DNA of 44,766 nt from positions 1-44,766 of the forward strand of contig JANQFX010000029.1 of NCBI GenBank assembly GCA_028277725.1, given 5' to 3'. Below are positions 26,895-35,391 of the stretch, in pieces; positions within the stretch are counted from its first letter, which is position 1; each line of letters opens with the position of its first letter. The position numbers were made by a program, and so were the translations under genes. The stretch is from Thiohalocapsa sp. (GTDB lineage: Bacteria > Pseudomonadota > Gammaproteobacteria > Chromatiales > Chromatiaceae). The notes under the pieces are model-generated. The model searched no databases. It was given only the letters and a program-made list of their open reading frames with translations, and was not told the DNA's origin.

Positions 26895-27326
26895 GTGAAG
26901 CAGACCTTGCTACTGGAGAAGTACCCGCTGTTCGTTCTGGAGCTGCGTCGGGACGAGACCGATCTCGCGAGCGTCGACGAGATCTGCGCCCACTTCCAGG
27001 CACGCATCCAGGCCCACCGCTGCGCAGAATTCATCGGCGTGTTCGACCACTACGCCCATACCTGCACTATCCCGGAGGGCAGCGTCGACGCAACCATTCG
27101 CGCGGCCAAGAACGTGATCTTTTGCTTCGGCATCTCCCTGCCTAGCCCGCAGGTGCTGGCCGTGCGACCGCGCTCCATCGGTGTCGCCGAGACGGATGCG
27201 GGCTTCGTCGTCAGCTTTATGGAGGCGCCGATGCCCATCGCCAACGCGGCCATGGAGGACTGGGCGGAGGCCCTGCGCCGGGAGCCCGAGCAGCCGAGCC
27301 CAATGGCCGAAACCGCGCTGGCCTAG
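26895..27326 (+). CDS. DUF6858-type protein
   Basis: This 143-aa soluble protein starts at GTG, with GGGAG nine bases upstream. Segments LLLEKYPLFVLELRRDET, AKNVIFCFGISLPSPQVLAV and RPRSIGVAETDAGFVVSF match a small conserved family I know from sulfur-oxidising and phototrophic proteobacteria. No catalytic function is known. Two Cys (CAEF, CTIP) and FCFG are present. It is followed by a NifX/NifB-like gene, which suggests a link to sulfur or metal-cluster metabolism. The family name is from memory. Confidence 0.65.
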   Translation: MKQTLLLEKYPLFVLELRRDETDLASVDEICAHFQARIQAHRCAEFIGVFDHYAHTCTIPEGSVDATIRAAKNVIFCFGISLPSPQVLAVRPRSIGVAETDAGFVVSFMEAPMPIANAAMEDWAEALRREPEQPSPMAETALA

Positions 27327-27472
27327 GCGGACGCCCAACGAGTTTGGCGCAATGCGCATCGCAGCGTCATACCAAGAGGCCAGCGCGACACCTCCCTTCC
27401 GAAACACCCGGCACGCCGGCGACCGGCTATGACGCCTGCCCGGCGGCCTCGAACAGAAACAAGTGCCCATCC

Positions 27473-27937
27473 ATGCATATCGCAATCTCCAGTCAGAACT
27501 ACCGCACCATTACCGGGCATGCCGGCAAGACCCGCCGCTTCCTGATCTACGACGTCCAGCCGGGACAAGAGCCGCGAGAGCTAGAGCGCCTTGATCTACC
27601 CAAGGAGATGTCACTGCATGAGTACCACGGCGACGACCATCCGCTGTTCAACGCCGGCGTCGATGCCGTGCTGACCGCCAGCGCCGGACAGAACTTCGTC
27701 AACCGCCTGGGACGGCGTGGCATTCAGGTGCTCACGACCTCGGAGTCGGACATCGCCGCTGCCCTCTCCGCCCTCAGCAGCGGCGCCCCACTGCCTGCCG
27801 CCGCACCCCACGAGCATGGCCACGACCACCACGGTGGACAGGGCCAAGGGCATGGTCATGGACACGGCGCGGGAGGCGGCCAGGGACGCGCACGCGGCAC
27901 TGCAGTGGTGGGCATGCCGACCGACATGACGGACTGA
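27473..27937 (+). CDS. NifX/NifB-family (dinitrogenase iron-molybdenum cofactor domain) protein with His-rich tail
   Basis: The protein has 154 aa and starts at MHIAISSQNYRTITGHAGKT. The single Di-Nase-FeMo-co domain is recognisable by FLIYDVQPG, HPLFNAGVDAVLTASAG and RLGRRGIQVLTTSE. The C-terminus is a histidine/glycine run (HEHGHDHHGGQGQGHGHGHG), likely to bind metal such as nickel or zinc. No nif genes are nearby, so it is not evidence of nitrogen fixation here. Stand-alone proteins of this family are common in sulfur and anaerobic bacteria and may carry metal clusters. Confidence 0.85.
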   Translation: MHIAISSQNYRTITGHAGKTRRFLIYDVQPGQEPRELERLDLPKEMSLHEYHGDDHPLFNAGVDAVLTASAGQNFVNRLGRRGIQVLTTSESDIAAALSALSSGAPLPAAAPHEHGHDHHGGQGQGHGHGHGAGGGQGRARGTAVVGMPTDMTD

Positions 27938-28128
27938 TCTACTCGGGGACGGGCCAAGGTCGACCCCGCGCGGCGCGGCGCGCGCGACGGCACAAGCGCG
28001 GCAGCCGAACACTCGACGCCGCGCGAACAGCAGCTACAGATCGATCGGCGGCCGATGTGCTTGACTGCGCCGGCGTTGCTGGTGACCATGCCGCAGCCCT
28101 GCCACCCTGCGCCGATCCGACTTCACCC

Positions 28129-28491
28129 ATGCGCCCTACTCCAGCTGCCTCGATCATCCTCGCGTTGCTGCTCGCCGGCTGCGCATCCGGGCCGATGGAC
28201 ACTATTCCTCCGCAGGTGTCCTCCGAGCCGGCCGCCTCCGTCACGGTGCAGCGCAGCGAGTCCCTGATCGGTGCGCCCGCTTCCATGCTGTTCCGGATCG
28301 ACGACCGCCGCGTCTATGCCCTGCGCTTCGGCCAGCAGTTCAGCTTTTCCATCGACCCCGGCGAATACAGCTTTGGCTACGACCTCGGCTTCAACGAGTG
28401 CAGCCAGCGGGTTCTGCTCGACCCCGCGCAGCGCTACCTGGTGCAGCTCACTCCGGTGTGTCGAATCGAGGTGACGCGCCTCGGCCCTTAG
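28129..28491 (+). CDS. Small outer-membrane-type lipoprotein
   Basis: This 120-aa protein has a signal peptide ending in the lipobox LLLAGC, so Cys at about position 18 is lipidated. The mature part is a beta-rich domain (MLFRIDDRRVYALRFGQQFS, IDPGEYSFGY) with two further Cys (NECSQRV and PVCRIE) that could form a disulfide. It resembles small DUF2846-like lipoproteins, but I do not assign a family. Its stop codon touches a strong hairpin terminator. Confidence 0.7.
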   Translation: MRPTPAASIILALLLAGCASGPMDTIPPQVSSEPAASVTVQRSESLIGAPASMLFRIDDRRVYALRFGQQFSFSIDPGEYSFGYDLGFNECSQRVLLDPAQRYLVQLTPVCRIEVTRLGP

Positions 28492-28520
28492 CGACGCGGC
28501 AAAACCGCGTCGCTTGTTCC
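28491..28520 (+). terminator. Intrinsic terminator between lipoprotein and OmpA-family genes
   Basis: GCGACGCGG (28491-28499) pairs perfectly with CCGCGTCGC (28505-28513) around a CAAAA loop and is followed by TTGTTCC. It lies between two convergent genes and may serve both. Confidence 0.75.
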
Positions 28521-28541
28521 GTCCGACAGTCCGGCCCGGGC

Positions 28542-29273
28542 TCAGCCCGCGTCGGCGACGATGGGCTCGATGGTGATGTCGACGCGTCGATTCAGCGTGC
28601 GGCCGTAATCGGTCTCGTTGCTGGCGACGGGCTGCGACTCCCCGAGCCCGATGCTGCTCATGCGCGCCGGGATCACCTGCTCGGCCATCAGATAGGACTC
28701 CACGGCCGCCGCGCGGCGCTCCGAGAGCTGTTGGTTGTAGGCCTCCGAGCCGGTGTTGTCGGTGTGTCCGGCGATGTAGAGCCGGGTCTTGCCATACCGA
28801 TTGACGATGGCACTGATCTTGTCGAGCGTGCTGTAGAAGCCGGGCTTGATCTGGTTGGAATCGACGTCGAAGGCCGTGGCGCTGGTCATGCCCACCAGCA
28901 GCCGATCGCCGGCCCCGGGCTCGATCCGAATGTCGCCGCGGGCGATTTCGTCGGCTAGCGCGCGCTCGAAGTCACGCCGCTGCTGTTCCATGTAGTTGCC
29001 CACCAAGCCCCCGGCGATGGCGCCGCCCACGGCACCGATCAACGCGCCCTTGCCGGCGTTGGCGCCCTGGGAACCGATCAGCGCCCCCGCGGCGGCACCG
29101 GCTGCGGTGCCGATGGCGAGGCCGGCCTCGGTCTCGGTGAGCGGGCGCCGGTTGCCGAACTCGTCCGTCGCGCAGCCCCCGAACAGCAGTGCAGCGGACA
29201 CCGCGAGCACGACACCCTGAGAACGGGCGGAGTTCGAGGACAGGAAGCGCCTGGAAACGGACAGCTGGGACAT
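28542..29273 (-). CDS. OmpA-family lipoprotein with glycine-zipper
   Basis: This 243-aa protein starts at MSQLSVSRRF with GAGAGG upstream. A signal peptide ends in the lipobox LLFGGC. A glycine-zipper region (AAGALIGSQGANAGKGALIG, AVGGAIAGGLVGNY) can cross or associate with membrane. The C-terminal OmpA domain has LYIAGHTDNTGSEAYNQQLS and LNRRVDITIEP, the peptidoglycan-binding pattern. It probably tethers the outer membrane to the cell wall (YiaD-like). Confidence 0.9.
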   Translation of the reverse strand: MSQLSVSRRFLSSNSARSQGVVLAVSAALLFGGCATDEFGNRRPLTETEAGLAIGTAAGAAAGALIGSQGANAGKGALIGAVGGAIAGGLVGNYMEQQRRDFERALADEIARGDIRIEPGAGDRLLVGMTSATAFDVDSNQIKPGFYSTLDKISAIVNRYGKTRLYIAGHTDNTGSEAYNQQLSERRAAAVESYLMAEQVIPARMSSIGLGESQPVASNETDYGRTLNRRVDITIEPIVADAG

Positions 29274-29472
29274 CGGCGAATGGACCTCTCTCGACGGTAT
29301 GGGATCTGGGGGGGTTGCGGTTGACTCGCCGCGGCATGGTAGCAGCGCGCGGTGCATTCGGGTTGTGTTGCCACCGGGGTTACACAATGTTTGTCCAGCC
29401 GAGCGGCAGCGCCGCGCCCTGCCCGGCGGCGAATCGCCAAGCCGCACGGCTCGAGGATCACGTCGAGGATCA

Positions 29473-30267
29473 ATGGTGTTCGACCTACACGTCTATGCGA
29501 ACGGCCTGGTCGTCGCGTTGAGCATCGGTGTCTTCGCCTGGCTGGCCAGCCTTGTGCGCCGGGACCTCGGCTTCGTCGACGCACTGTGGCCACTGCTCTT
29601 CCTGGCCATGACCTCCAGCTATATCGCACTCGCTTCGGCCGTGAACGAACGCGCATACCTGTTGCTGTTCATGGTCACGGTCTGGGCCGTGCGGCTAGCG
29701 CTCTTCGTCACGCTACGCGGCTGGGGGCATGCCGAGGATCGCCATTACCAGGCGCTTCGTGCGGACAATGAACCTGGCTTCTGGCTCAAGAGCCTTTATC
29801 TGCCGTTCGGACAGCAGGCGATCGCTGCGTGGGTCATCTCGCTCCCGCTGTTGGGCGCAACCCTGGGGGGAAACCTACTCGGTCCACTGGACTTTGCGGC
29901 GGTCGCGCTCTGGCTCCTGGGTTTCGGCTTCGAGGCTGTCGGCGACCAACAACTGGCGCGGTTCAGGGCCGACCCGGCAAACAGCGGCGGGGTGCTAGAG
30001 ACGGGCCTTTGGCACTACACGCGTCACCCAAACTACTTCGGAGAGGCGTGCATCTGGTGGGCCTATTACCTGTTCGCCGCGGCGGCCGGCGCCTGGTGGA
30101 CCGTCGTCGGCCCCATCCTGATGACCTTCATGTTGCTCCGGATCTCGGGCGTTGCGTTGGTGGAACGTGACATCGAAAGCCGTCGACCCGGCTACCGAAA
30201 CTACATGCGCCAAACCAACGCCTTCATTCCGGGCCCGCGGAGGGCCGTTCCGGCAGAGATCGCGTGA
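29473..30267 (+). CDS. DUF1295 family membrane protein (steroid 5-alpha-reductase-like)
   Basis: The protein has 264 aa, starting at ATG 29473 with GAGG five bases upstream. There are several hydrophobic helices (LVVALSIGVFAWLASLV, YLLLFMVTVWAVRLALFV and others). The conserved C-terminal pattern is FRADPANSGGVLETGLWHYT, RHPNYFGEACIWWAYYLF and RPGYRNYMRQTNAFIPGP. The family relates to NADPH-dependent reductases and isoprenylcysteine methyltransferases acting on membrane lipids. It heads a likely operon with DUF6134 and lipocalin genes; such sets often occur with cyclopropane-fatty-acid synthase in stress regulons, though no cfa gene is here. Confidence 0.9.
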   Translation: MVFDLHVYANGLVVALSIGVFAWLASLVRRDLGFVDALWPLLFLAMTSSYIALASAVNERAYLLLFMVTVWAVRLALFVTLRGWGHAEDRHYQALRADNEPGFWLKSLYLPFGQQAIAAWVISLPLLGATLGGNLLGPLDFAAVALWLLGFGFEAVGDQQLARFRADPANSGGVLETGLWHYTRHPNYFGEACIWWAYYLFAAAAGAWWTVVGPILMTFMLLRISGVALVERDIESRRPGYRNYMRQTNAFIPGPRRAVPAEIA

Positions 30268-30356
30268 TCCCGCCCGGTATCGTCGACCCAACCCGAGCCC
30301 AGCTGCGCTCGCCGCGCAGCCAAGCGACTATCGAGACACAACCGAGGTACCGAACC

Positions 30357-31007
30357 GTGAATAGCAGCCAACTCCGACGCACTGCACCACTCTTCCTCCT
30401 GCTGCTTGCTAGCTTGGCAGCCGCGCCGACGATGGCCGAACAACTGCGATTTCAGGTCTATCTGGACGAGCGTCCCATCGGCGAACACAGCTTTCGCATC
30501 GCCGACACGGGTCGGATCACGCGGGTGACCAGTCGCGCGGCGTTCGACGTCGACTTCCTGTTCATCAACGCTTACCGCTATCGCCACACCAGCAACGAGA
30601 CCTTCCGCAGCGGCTGCCTCGCGGAGATCGACGCGCAGACCAACGACAACGGTAAGCGCTACGAGGTCAATGGTGAGGCCATCGGCAACGGCTTCAGCAT
30701 CCGCTCCAGCGACGGTGTCGAGCGTGAGAACGGCTGCGTCAAGACCTTTGCCTACTGGGATCGCGACTTCCTGGACAATCGCCGGCTGCTGAACCCGCAG
30801 ACCGGCGAGCTGGAGAGCGTGCGCGTGAAGCCGAAGGGCCGCGATCAGGTGAGGGTCGAGGACGGGAGCAGCGTCCAGGCCGAGCGCTATGCGCTCGAGA
30901 CCGGCGAGCTGACCATCGACCTCTGGTATAACGACGATCTCGGCTGGGTGGGTCTGGAGAGCGATACCGGCAAAGGCAAACGCATCATCTACCGGAGAGT
31001 GATGTAA
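30357..31007 (+). CDS. DUF6134-type secreted protein
   Basis: The protein has 216 aa from a GTG start with GAGG nine bases upstream. Its signal peptide is LFLLLLASLAAAPTMA, cut before EQLRF. The mature region is beta-rich (VYLDERPIGEHSFRIA, VDFLFINAYRYRHTSNETF). The ending LGWVGLESDTGKGKRIIYRR fits periplasmic DUF6134/DUF3108-like domains. Function unknown. The upstream DUF1295 and downstream lipocalin suggest a role in envelope lipid handling. Confidence 0.75.
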   Translation: MNSSQLRRTAPLFLLLLASLAAAPTMAEQLRFQVYLDERPIGEHSFRIADTGRITRVTSRAAFDVDFLFINAYRYRHTSNETFRSGCLAEIDAQTNDNGKRYEVNGEAIGNGFSIRSSDGVERENGCVKTFAYWDRDFLDNRRLLNPQTGELESVRVKPKGRDQVRVEDGSSVQAERYALETGELTIDLWYNDDLGWVGLESDTGKGKRIIYRRVM

Positions 31008-31012
31008 GGCGC

Positions 31013-31612
31013 ATGCGACGACCCCAACTCGCAGAACGAAACGGTGGCGGCAGCCGGCCCGCGGTGACCTTTCCCGGGCCTCGAACGCTGCTGCTCCCTT
31101 GGCTGATATTGGCAGCGCTGCTCGTCGGCGGCTGCGAAGAGGGTGGAGGAGAACCCATGGAGACAGTCCCCTACGTCGACCTCGAGCGCTTCATGGGCGA
31201 TTGGTACGTCGTCGCCAACATCCCGACCTTCGTCGAGAAGAAGGCCTACAACCCCCTCGAGCGCTACGACCTGAACCAGGACGGGACGGTCGCGACGACC
31301 TTCACCTTCAACGAAGGCGGCCTCGACGGGCCACTCAAGACCTACAGGCCCAAGGGGTTCGTGCTGGACAGGGAGACCAACGCCCGCTGGGGCATGCAGT
31401 TCCTTTGGCCCATCAAGGGGGACTTCCGCATCGTCTACCTGGACGACGACTACCAAACCACGGTGATCGGCCGCGCCAAGCGCGACTACGTCTGGGTCAT
31501 GTCCCGCACCCCCGATTTCAGCGATACGGAGTTCGCGCGCATGAAGGCGTTCGTCGAGTCCATCGGCTACGACGTCAACAAGCTCCAGCGCCCGAAACAC
31601 GGCACGGGCTGA
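31013..31612 (+). CDS. Lipocalin-family lipoprotein (Blc-like)
   Basis: This 199-aa protein lies 5 bp after the DUF6134 gene. The N-terminus has a hydrophobic segment ending in the lipobox LLVGGC. The lipocalin motif G-x-W appears in FMGDWYVVANIPTFVEKKAY, and later strands follow (RWGMQFLWPIKGDFRIVYLD, YVWVMSRTPDFSD). Bacterial lipocalins carry lipids at the outer membrane under stress. The N-terminal extension before the hydrophobic core is long (about 25 residues), so a later start is possible. Confidence 0.9.
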   Translation: MRRPQLAERNGGGSRPAVTFPGPRTLLLPWLILAALLVGGCEEGGGEPMETVPYVDLERFMGDWYVVANIPTFVEKKAYNPLERYDLNQDGTVATTFTFNEGGLDGPLKTYRPKGFVLDRETNARWGMQFLWPIKGDFRIVYLDDDYQTTVIGRAKRDYVWVMSRTPDFSDTEFARMKAFVESIGYDVNKLQRPKHGTG

Positions 31613-31839
31613 CGCGGGCCCCGCCGGCGCACCCGCTGGCGCATGGCGCATCACAGGGGTATCCGGCCCGCAGGGACCATCCCCATCGCCCTCCCCCTGC
31701 ACCACTCACGTAACAGAACCCAAGAGCAGGGCCGAACCTGGGTCGGCGCGCTGACCAAGGGAGGGTTAGACGCCCGCCCCCAACCTTCATTACACTCCGC
31801 CGCGCATCCCTCTCCCCGCTACCGAGATCATCCATACCC

Positions 31840-33633
31840 ATGACCGCCCGCGACCTGCTGCAGGCTCAGCGGCCCCTCGCCGCCCGCTGGCTGAAGCTGA
31901 CGGTCGGGCTCGGGCTGCTGGGCGGCGTGCTCATCATTACCCAGGCCTGGCTGCTGGCGCTGATCATCGATGCCGTGGCCTTCGCCGACGCCGGGCTCGC
32001 CGAGGTGCAGCCCTGGCTCTGGCCGCTGCTGATCGTCTTCGCGCTGCGCGCCGCCGCCGTCTGGGCCGCGGAGCAGACCGGATTCCGCGCCGCCGCGGAG
32101 GTGAAGGCCACCCTGCGCGAGCGGGTCTTCCGGCACATCCAGGCCCTCGGACCGGCATGGCTGTCCGGGCAGCGATCGGGCAGTCTGGCGGAGGACCTGA
32201 CCCGCGGCATCGACGGGCTCACCGAGTACTACGCCCGCTACCTGCCGGCCATGACCCTGACCGTGCTGATCCCGCTGGCAATCCTGCTGGTGGTGTTCCC
32301 GCTGGACTGGCTGTCCGGACTGGTGATGCTCTTCACGGCGCCGCTGATCCCGCTGTTCATGATCCTGATCGGCCAGGGGGTGGAGGCGGTCAACCAACGA
32401 CAGTGGAAACAGCTCGCCCGCATGGGCGCGCACTTCCTGGACGTCATCCAGGGGCTGACCACGCTGAAGCTGTTCAACGCCAGCCGACGCGAGGCGGAGG
32501 TCATCGCGCGCATCTCCGACGACTACCGACACAGCACCATGCAGGTACTGCGACTGGCCTTCCTGAGCTCCGCGGTGCTGGAATTCTTCGCGACGCTCGG
32601 CATTGCCATCGTCGCCGTGTTCATCGGCTTTCGGCTCTACCAGCTTCAGTTGCCGCTGCCGGACCTGCTGAGCCCGCCGGACATCAGCTTCTTCGCCGGG
32701 TTCTTCGTGCTGCTGCTGGCACCGGAGTTCTACCTGCCCCTGCGCAGCCTGGGTACCCATTACCACGGACGCATGGAAGCGGTGTCCTCGGCGGAGCGGC
32801 TGGTGACGATCCTCGATACACCCCTGCCCGATCAGCCTGATGCTTCCGGCCCCCGTGCAGGTCCAGCGGCCACACCCGGGGCGTCGGCGAACGACATCGG
32901 CGTCGGCGAAGTCCGGTTCGACGATGTCCATTTCTCCTACGAGGAGGGGCGCCCCGCGCTGGCCGGCGTCAGCTTTCGCATCGGCGCGGGCGAGCGTGTC
33001 GCACTGGTTGGCCCGAGCGGCGCCGGCAAGACGACGGTCGCGAACCTCCTGCTCGGCTTCGCGCAGCCCACCGCGGGGCGCATCAGTGTCGATGACCGCA
33101 CGCTGTCCGATCTGAACATCGCCGCCTGGCGAGGCCGGCTGGCCTGGGTGCCGCAGAATCCACGTCTGTTCGCCGGGACCATCGCCGACAACATCCGCCT
33201 CGGCGCCCCGGACGCGGACATGCACGCGGTGCGTGAGGCGGCACGCCTGGCCTTCGCGGACGATTTCATCGAGGCGCTGCCGGCGGCCTACGACACCGAG
33301 ATCGGCGAGCGCGGCGCCGGGCTATCGGGCGGCCAGATCCAGCGCATTGCGCTGGCCCGCGCCTTCCTGCGCGATGCCAGGCTGGTAATCCTGGACGAGG
33401 CCACGGCGAGCCTGGACCCCGCCAGCGAGACCGCCGTACAGCAGGCCGTGGACCGGCTGGCCGCCGGCCGCTCCATGCTGGTCATCGCCCACCGCCTGAA
33501 CACCGTGCGCGACGCGGACCGCATCCTGGTCATCGACCAGGGACGCATCGTCGAACAGGGCGATCACGCCCAGCTCTGCGCCCAGGACGGCCCCTACCGC
33601 CGCATGGTGCGCTTGCTGGAGGCGGCGGCATGA
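31840..33633 (+). CDS. cydD: Thiol reductant ABC exporter subunit CydD
   Basis: This 597-aa half-transporter has six membrane helices in the first 300 residues and a C-terminal ATPase with Walker A GPSGAGKTT, signature LSGGQIQRIALARAF and Walker B VILDEATASLD. CydDC exports glutathione and cysteine to the periplasm for cytochrome bd and c-type cytochrome assembly. It overlaps cydC by four bases. The cydAB genes are not in the window. Confidence 0.94.
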   Translation: MTARDLLQAQRPLAARWLKLTVGLGLLGGVLIITQAWLLALIIDAVAFADAGLAEVQPWLWPLLIVFALRAAAVWAAEQTGFRAAAEVKATLRERVFRHIQALGPAWLSGQRSGSLAEDLTRGIDGLTEYYARYLPAMTLTVLIPLAILLVVFPLDWLSGLVMLFTAPLIPLFMILIGQGVEAVNQRQWKQLARMGAHFLDVIQGLTTLKLFNASRREAEVIARISDDYRHSTMQVLRLAFLSSAVLEFFATLGIAIVAVFIGFRLYQLQLPLPDLLSPPDISFFAGFFVLLLAPEFYLPLRSLGTHYHGRMEAVSSAERLVTILDTPLPDQPDASGPRAGPAATPGASANDIGVGEVRFDDVHFSYEEGRPALAGVSFRIGAGERVALVGPSGAGKTTVANLLLGFAQPTAGRISVDDRTLSDLNIAAWRGRLAWVPQNPRLFAGTIADNIRLGAPDADMHAVREAARLAFADDFIEALPAAYDTEIGERGAGLSGGQIQRIALARAFLRDARLVILDEATASLDPASETAVQQAVDRLAAGRSMLVIAHRLNTVRDADRILVIDQGRIVEQGDHAQLCAQDGPYRRMVRLLEAAA

Positions 33634-35357
33634 ACGAGCTACTCCGACTCTGGCACCTGTTCCGTCCCTACCGAACCTGGATGCTCGGCGGCTTCGTCCT
33701 CGCACTCGTCACGCTGCTCGCCAACGTGACGCTGATGGCGGTCTCCGGCTGGTTCATCACCGCCATGGCCATGGCCGGTGCGGCGGGAGTGGCGATGAAC
33801 TACTTCACCCCGGCGGCGCTGATCCGCGGCAGCGCCATTGCCCGCACCGCGGGGCGCTACTTCGAGCGACTCATCAGCCACGAGGCGACGCTACGCCAGC
33901 TCGCCGGGCTGCGGGTCTGGTTCTACCGCCACCTCGAGCCGCTCGCGCCCGCGCGGCTGCAGCAGTACCACAGCGCCGACCTGCTCTCGCGCATCCGCGC
34001 GGATGTCGACGCGCTGGACCACTTCTACACCCGGGTGCTGGTGCCGATGCTGGTGGCCATCGTCGCCGGCATCGGCTTCTTCGTGTTCACGGCGCTGTTC
34101 GATCTCGGGATCGCGCTCTTGCTGCTGGCGATGCTGCTACTGGCGGGTGTGGGCCTGCCGCTGCTGACCCGTCGGCTCGGTAAGAAGCCCGGCCGCCGTC
34201 TTGTCGAGGCGGAATCCGAGCTGCGCCGGCTGGCCGTTGACGGCACCCAGGGGCTATCCGAGCTGCTGGTGTATGGCGCAGCCGATGCCCACGCGCGGCG
34301 CCTGGACGACGCCAGCCGGGGGCTGATCGAACAGCAGCAGGCGATGAGCCGCATCGAAGGGCTATCCCTGGCGGGCGTCATGCTCTGCGCCCAGCTGGCC
34401 CTGTTCGGCGTGCTCTGGATCGGCGTGCCCCTGGTGCAGTCCGACGTGCTGCCGCCGCAGCAGCTGGCCATGCTGGCGCTGTTCTCGCTCGCCGCCTTCG
34501 AGGCCGTCGCACCCCTGCCACTGGCCTTCCAGCACATCGAGCGCACCCTGACCGCTGCACGGCGCCTGTTCGCGGTGGTGGACGCGAAGCCCGAGGTCAC
34601 CGACCCGCCGACGCCCTCCCCCGTGCCCGCGCACAACGGCCTCGAACTGCGCGGGCTGGTCTTCGCCTACCCCGGCGCGGAGAGGCCGGCGCTGGACGGC
34701 CTCGACCTGGATCTGCCCGAGGGCGGGCGCGTCGCCATCGTCGGCACCACGGGCTCCGGCAAGACGACGCTGTTCAACCTGCTGCTGCGCTTCTGGGCGC
34801 CGGTCGCCGGCGACATCCGCCTCGGCGGCGAGCCGCTTTCGGCCTTCCGCGGCGAGGACCTACGCCGACATATGACGCTGGTGTCACAGCACACCCACCT
34901 GTTCGACGCCAGCATCCGCGAGAACCTGCTGATCGCGGCGCCGGACGCCCCCCAGGCCAAATTGGAGCAGGCCTGCCGCACCGCGCAGATCCACGACTTC
35001 ATCGCCGCCCTGCCGGACGGCTACGAGACTTGGGCCGGCGAGACCGGTGTGCGACTCTCCGGCGGGCAGGCACGGCGCATCGCCATCGCCCGGGCGCTGC
35101 TCCGGGATGCGCCCATCCTGCTCCTCGACGAGCCCACCGAGGGCCTAGATGCGGCCACGGAGCGGGCGCTCATGGATGCACTCAAGGTCCTCATGGCCGG
35201 GCGCACGGTGCTGATGATCACGCATCGCGCCGCGACCCTGGCGGACATGGATCGGATACTGGTTCTGCGGCAGGGTCGCATCGTCGAGCAGGGCACGCAC
35301 CGGGAGCTCCTCGCTGCAGAGCACTACCCGCGACTGCTCGGGCTGGACGCCGTCTGA
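33630..35357 (+). CDS. cydC: Thiol reductant ABC exporter subunit CydC
   Basis: This 575-aa second half of the CydDC heterodimer is translationally coupled to cydD (ATGA). The N-terminal membrane domain (LALVTLLANVTLMAVSGWFI) is followed by an ATPase with Walker A GTTGSGKTT, signature LSGGQARRIAIARALL and Walker B ILLLDEPTEGLD. Its stop lies 34 bp from the DUF262 gene, a tight junction where the defence cassette begins. Confidence 0.94.
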   Translation: MNELLRLWHLFRPYRTWMLGGFVLALVTLLANVTLMAVSGWFITAMAMAGAAGVAMNYFTPAALIRGSAIARTAGRYFERLISHEATLRQLAGLRVWFYRHLEPLAPARLQQYHSADLLSRIRADVDALDHFYTRVLVPMLVAIVAGIGFFVFTALFDLGIALLLLAMLLLAGVGLPLLTRRLGKKPGRRLVEAESELRRLAVDGTQGLSELLVYGAADAHARRLDDASRGLIEQQQAMSRIEGLSLAGVMLCAQLALFGVLWIGVPLVQSDVLPPQQLAMLALFSLAAFEAVAPLPLAFQHIERTLTAARRLFAVVDAKPEVTDPPTPSPVPAHNGLELRGLVFAYPGAERPALDGLDLDLPEGGRVAIVGTTGSGKTTLFNLLLRFWAPVAGDIRLGGEPLSAFRGEDLRRHMTLVSQHTHLFDASIRENLLIAAPDAPQAKLEQACRTAQIHDFIAALPDGYETWAGETGVRLSGGQARRIAIARALLRDAPILLLDEPTEGLDAATERALMDALKVLMAGRTVLMITHRAATLADMDRILVLRQGRIVEQGTHRELLAAEHYPRLLGLDAV

Positions 35358-35391
35358 GCGCATCTTCCAAGCTAGGAACGGAGCCTAGTCA

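Noticed and set aside
27473..27937. Evidence of nitrogen fixation from the NifX-like gene
   Set aside because: It is a single-domain protein without other nif genes in the window; the family has many non-nif members.
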